From Microbacterium sp. USTB-Y (GTDB taxonomy: Bacteria > Actinomycetota > Actinomycetes > Actinomycetales > Microbacteriaceae), in assembly GCF_023703415.1 (NCBI RefSeq), contig NZ_JAGMTU010000003.1:1-64000 (forward strand): a stretch of 64,000 bases of DNA, given 5' to 3'. The notes under the pieces are model-generated. The model was not told the DNA's origin. It did no database searches and saw only the letters and a program-made list of their open reading frames with translations. The translations under genes and the position numbers were made by a program. Below are positions 61,504 to 64,000 of the stretch, one piece after another (the first letter of the stretch is position 1; the number at the start of each line of letters is the position of its first letter).

Positions 61504-61588
61504 CGCACGGCATCCTGCAACATCCGGGAAACACGGGATGCGTACACTCGGGGACGCCACAAGCACGCACTCCCCCGAAGGACCCACC

Positions 61589-62185
61589 ATGTCCGGTACG
61601 CCGTCATCCGCGCCCATCACCGTCTCCATCCGCCGCGAGGTCGACCCCGCCCGCATCGCCGAGGCCACGGCCTGGGTGCAGACCGGGGTGAACCTCGCCA
61701 GCTCGCATCCCGGCTTCCTCGGATCCGGATGGGTGCGCGACGGCGACGACTCGCACCACTGGCACATGCTCTACCGCTTCGCGGACGAGGCGGCCCTCGA
61801 CGCCTGGGAGGCCTCGCGCGAGCGCGCCTGGTGGCTGTCGATGGGCGAGGGGTTCGTGCGCAGCGAGCGCACCCGGCGGCGCACCGGGATCGAGGGCTGG
61901 TTCGACGAGCCGTCGACCGAGACGATCACCGTGCCGACCTCGACCGGGGCGACCACGGTGATGGTCGCCCCGTCGCCGCCCCGCTGGAAGCAGGCCGTGT
62001 CGATCTGGCTCGGATTCTTCCCGGTGAACCTCGTCTTCACGTACCTGATGAGCCCGGTGCCCGGCTGGAACGCCCTGCCGATCTGGCTGCGCGTGCTCGC
62101 CACGACGGTCGTGCTGACGCCGATCATGACCTACTGGGTGCTGCCCTGGGTGACCCGCTCGCTGCGGCGCTGGCTGAACCGGTAG
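61589..62185 (+). CDS. Antibiotic-biosynthesis-monooxygenase-domain membrane protein
   Basis: 198 residues. Residues about 8-105 form an ABM-type ferredoxin-like domain (ITVSIRREVDPARIAEATAW, SHHWHMLYRFADEAALDAWEAS as blocks); two membrane segments follow at about 132-153 and 163-188. Proteins of this architecture are widespread with unknown function. GAAGGA lies six bases before the ATG, and TACACT at about 61541 is a possible -10 box. Confidence 0.82.
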   Translation: MSGTPSSAPITVSIRREVDPARIAEATAWVQTGVNLASSHPGFLGSGWVRDGDDSHHWHMLYRFADEAALDAWEASRERAWWLSMGEGFVRSERTRRRTGIEGWFDEPSTETITVPTSTGATTVMVAPSPPRWKQAVSIWLGFFPVNLVFTYLMSPVPGWNALPIWLRVLATTVVLTPIMTYWVLPWVTRSLRRWLNR

Positions 62186-62201
62186 CGCCGGAAGAGAGGA
62201 T

Positions 62202-62254
62202 GATCGTCATTCCACAGGACGGATCCGGCCGGATCCTCCTGCGGAATGACGATC
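62202..62254. terminator. Bidirectional terminator between convergent genes
   Basis: GATCGTCATTCC (62202-62213) pairs exactly with GGAATGACGATC (62243-62254), and the inner sequence is itself palindromic (GGATCCGGCCGGATCC). It lies between the stop of the ABM gene and the stop of prpC. Confidence 0.85.
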
Positions 62255-62308
62255 ACCCTGTGGAAACGCGTCGAGCCGAGCGGGTCGAGCCGAGCGGGAC
62301 CGGGTCCG

Positions 62309-63436
62309 TCAGCCCTCGATGTGCCGCTCGTCGACGCCGTTGTAGGCGGACAGCGGGCGGATCAGCGCATTGGACGCGGCCTGCTCCATGATGTGCGCGG
62401 TCCAGCCCGTGATGCGGGCCGCGATGAACAGCGGCGTGAAGATCTCCGTCTCGAAGCCGAGCAGGTGGTACGCCGGCCCCGACGGGTAGTCGAGGTTCGG
62501 ATAGATGCCCTTGCGCGCGACGAACTCGGCCTCGAGCGTGTCGTACAGCTCGGCCAGATCCGTGCGGCCGGTGTCGGCGATGAGCCGGTCCAGCGCCGCC
62601 TTCATGGTCGGCACCCGCGAATCGCCGCTCTTGTAGACCCGGTGGCCGAAGCCCATGATCTTGCGCTTGCTCGCCAGGGCGTCGTCGAGCCACGGCACGA
62701 CCCGGTCGGCGGATCCGATCTCCTCGAAGATGTGCATCACGGCCTCGTTCGCCCCGCCATGCAGCGGGCCCTTCAGCGCACCGATGGCGCCGACGACCGC
62801 GGAGTACAGGTCGGCCGTGGTCGATGCGATCACCCGCGCCGTGAAGGTCGAGGCGTTGAAGGAGTGCTCAGCGTACAGCACCATCGAGATCCGGAACACG
62901 TCCACGGCCGCCTCCGAGGGCAGCACCCCGAACGTCATCCAGAGGAAGTTCGTCGAGTAGTCGAGATCGGCACGCGGATCGATCGGCGCGAGCCCCCAGC
63001 GGCGGCGCTGCACGGCGGCGACGATCGTCGGGATCTGCGCGAGCAGGTACACGGAGCGGCCGAGGTCGAGCTCGCGGTCGGTCCAGCCGCCCGGGCGGTG
63101 CAGGCTCGGGTCGAACGTGCCGAGCTGGCTGACCGCCGTGCGCACCACGTCCATCGGGTGCGCGTCGAGCGGGATCAAGTCGAGCAGGGCGAGGGTGCGC
63201 GGATCCAGCGGACGGAACGCCCTCTCCTGCGCCTCGAACGCGGCCAGCTGTTCGGGCGTGGGCAGTTCCCCGTTCCAGAGCAGGTAGGCCACGGCCTCGA
63301 ACGACTGAGTCGCCGCGAGCTCCTGCACGGGATAGCCGCGGTACAGCAGGCTGTTGGTCTCGGGGTTGACCTTCGAGATCGCCGTCGTGTCGACGACGAC
63401 GCCCGCGAGGCCCTTCTTGATGTCGGGGTCGCTCAT
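62309..63436 (-). CDS. prpC: 2-Methylcitrate synthase
   Basis: 375 residues of the short citrate-synthase type. Condenses propionyl-CoA with oxaloacetate. KGLAGVVVDTTAISKVNPE at the start, YAEHSFNASTFTARVIAST, LHGGANEAVM with the first catalytic histidine, IMGFGHRVYKSGDSRVPTMK with the second, and YPSGPAYHLLGF near the end are typical of PrpC. Linkage to prpB supports this over ordinary citrate synthase. AAAGGAG precedes the ATG at 63436. Confidence 0.9.
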   Translation of the reverse strand: MSDPDIKKGLAGVVVDTTAISKVNPETNSLLYRGYPVQELAATQSFEAVAYLLWNGELPTPEQLAAFEAQERAFRPLDPRTLALLDLIPLDAHPMDVVRTAVSQLGTFDPSLHRPGGWTDRELDLGRSVYLLAQIPTIVAAVQRRRWGLAPIDPRADLDYSTNFLWMTFGVLPSEAAVDVFRISMVLYAEHSFNASTFTARVIASTTADLYSAVVGAIGALKGPLHGGANEAVMHIFEEIGSADRVVPWLDDALASKRKIMGFGHRVYKSGDSRVPTMKAALDRLIADTGRTDLAELYDTLEAEFVARKGIYPNLDYPSGPAYHLLGFETEIFTPLFIAARITGWTAHIMEQAASNALIRPLSAYNGVDERHIEG

Positions 63437-63465
63437 GGTTCTGCTCCTTTGCAATACGCCCGCCC

Positions 63466-63568
63466 GGGGTCGTTGAGCGAGGACGCCGCAGGCGACCGAG
63501 ACGAAACGGGGTCTCCTGCTGATCGCCGCGTTTCGTCTCGTCGCTGCGCTCCTCGCTCAACGACCCCG
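63466..63568. repeat. Dispersed palindromic repeat, family B copy 4
   Basis: A full copy: GGGGTCGTTGAGCGAGGACG and CGAGACGAAACG on the left; CGTTTCGTCTCG and CTCGCTCAACGACCCC on the right. It lies between prpB and prpC and overlaps the last codons and stop of prpB by 12 bases. It could form a hairpin in the prpBC message. Confidence 0.9.
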
Positions 63569-64000
63569 TAGCGGGGTGGTGTCGATGCGGAAGTTGAAGA
63601 CGTTCGTGTCGAAGTGGTTGTAGGACTCGTAGTCGATGAGGTCGTACAGGTCCGCCCGGTGCTGCATCTCGCCGAGCTTCGAGGTCAGATGCCCCTCCTC
63701 GTTCAGCGTATCCAGCGCGCGCCCGGTCGCGCCCATCGCGATCCGCAGCATCGAGACCGGCCAGATCACGATGCTCACGCCGGCGTCCTTCAGCTGCTGC
63801 GTCGTGAACAGCTCGCTCTTGCCGAACTCTGTCATGTTCGCCAGGATCGGCACGTCGAGCTCGGAGGCCATCCGCTCGAACTCGGCGAGCGTGCGCATCG
63901 CCTCCGGGAAGATCGCGTCGGCCCCCGCGTCGACGAGAGCCTTGGCCCGGTCGACGGCGGCGTCCATGCCCTCCACGGCGCGGATGTCGGTGCGCGCCAT
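63557..64000 (-). CDS. prpB: Methylisocitrate lyase, C-terminal part (gene runs past the window end)
   Basis: The visible 147 codons are the C-terminal half of the PEP-mutase-type lyase that splits 2-methylisocitrate into pyruvate and succinate. MARTDIRAVEGMDAAVDRAKALVDAGADAIFPEA (several blocks), ILANMTEFGKSELFTTQQL and IVIWPVSMLRIAMGA are characteristic; the N-terminal half with the KKCGH-type motif lies beyond 64000. The stop codon TGA comes from the GTTGAGC of the family B repeat, so the final residues (RGR) are partly repeat-derived. Confidence 0.92.
   Translation of the reverse strand: MARTDIRAVEGMDAAVDRAKALVDAGADAIFPEAMRTLAEFERMASELDVPILANMTEFGKSELFTTQQLKDAGVSIVIWPVSMLRIAMGATGRALDTLNEEGHLTSKLGEMQHRADLYDLIDYESYNHFDTNVFNFRIDTTPLRGR

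Noticed and set aside
1-64000. Insertion sequences, prophage or integrative-element genes, rRNA and tRNA genes
   Set aside because: No transposase, integrase, capsid or tail gene, and no rRNA or tRNA sequence, was recognised on either strand.

Overview
The window reads as a chromosomal segment of a high-GC (about 70%) actinobacterium, most likely of the family Microbacteriaceae and closest in style to Microbacterium. This rests on the gene content (PutA, ETF, mmsA/mmsB, AldO-type oxidase, two-permease sugar importers without an ATPase), on frequent GTG starts, on many ATGA/GTGA gene overlaps, and on numerous starts that sit 6-7 bases after a TANNNT -10 box with no leader. I see no rRNA, tRNA, CRISPR array, transposase or prophage gene.

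Layout. 0-6 kb: G-rich tandem repeats, a LysR regulator, an orphan DNA methyltransferase coupled to lipoate-protein ligase, an alpha/beta hydrolase and CutC. 6-14.3 kb: a MarR regulator with two MFS exporters, a membrane molybdopterin oxidoreductase, and an ABC exporter with its own MarR/GbsR-type regulator. 14.3-14.9 kb: a convergent intergenic stretch packed with several repeat types. 14.9-21 kb: arginine/ornithine/proline catabolism (rocD, ddaH-like gene, putA). 21-25 kb: four membrane or exported proteins of unknown function and a small secreted protein of lower GC. 25-32 kb: thioesterase, two acetyltransferases, a b-type cytochrome with a repeat-built N-terminus, etfA/etfB, a MarR/SRPBCC/YdeI trio. 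32-37.5 kb: a valine-degradation operon (mmsA, acyl-CoA dehydrogenase, mmsB, enoyl-CoA hydratase) ending in an Imm5-like gene. 37.8-54.4 kb: a Pro/Gly/Gln-rich membrane protein, then L-arabinose and arabinan use (araDBA, two LacI regulators, an AldO-like oxidase, an ABC importer and a GH51 arabinofuranosidase). 54.5-61.4 kb: a ROK-controlled importer with a GH4 glycosidase and a BadF-type sugar kinase. 61.5-64 kb: an ABM-domain membrane protein, prpC, and the 3' part of prpB.

The genes connect into pathways. Valine catabolism yields propionyl-CoA, which PrpC and PrpB can process; ETF can take electrons from the acyl-CoA dehydrogenase. RocD and PutA meet at glutamate semialdehyde/P5C. AbfA, the importer and AraDBA carry arabinose from oligosaccharides to xylulose 5-phosphate.

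The most unusual signal is in the DNA rather than in a gene set. At least five families of dispersed palindromic repeats lie in intergenic regions, and four of them also lie in frame inside genes (DNA methyltransferase, molybdopterin oxidoreductase, PutA, b-type cytochrome), where they add peptide inserts. In addition the hexamer GGATCC is roughly ten times more frequent than base composition predicts and appears in all reading frames, even forcing the otherwise rare Gly codon GGA. This looks like a highly iterated palindrome comparable in kind to cyanobacterial HIP1.
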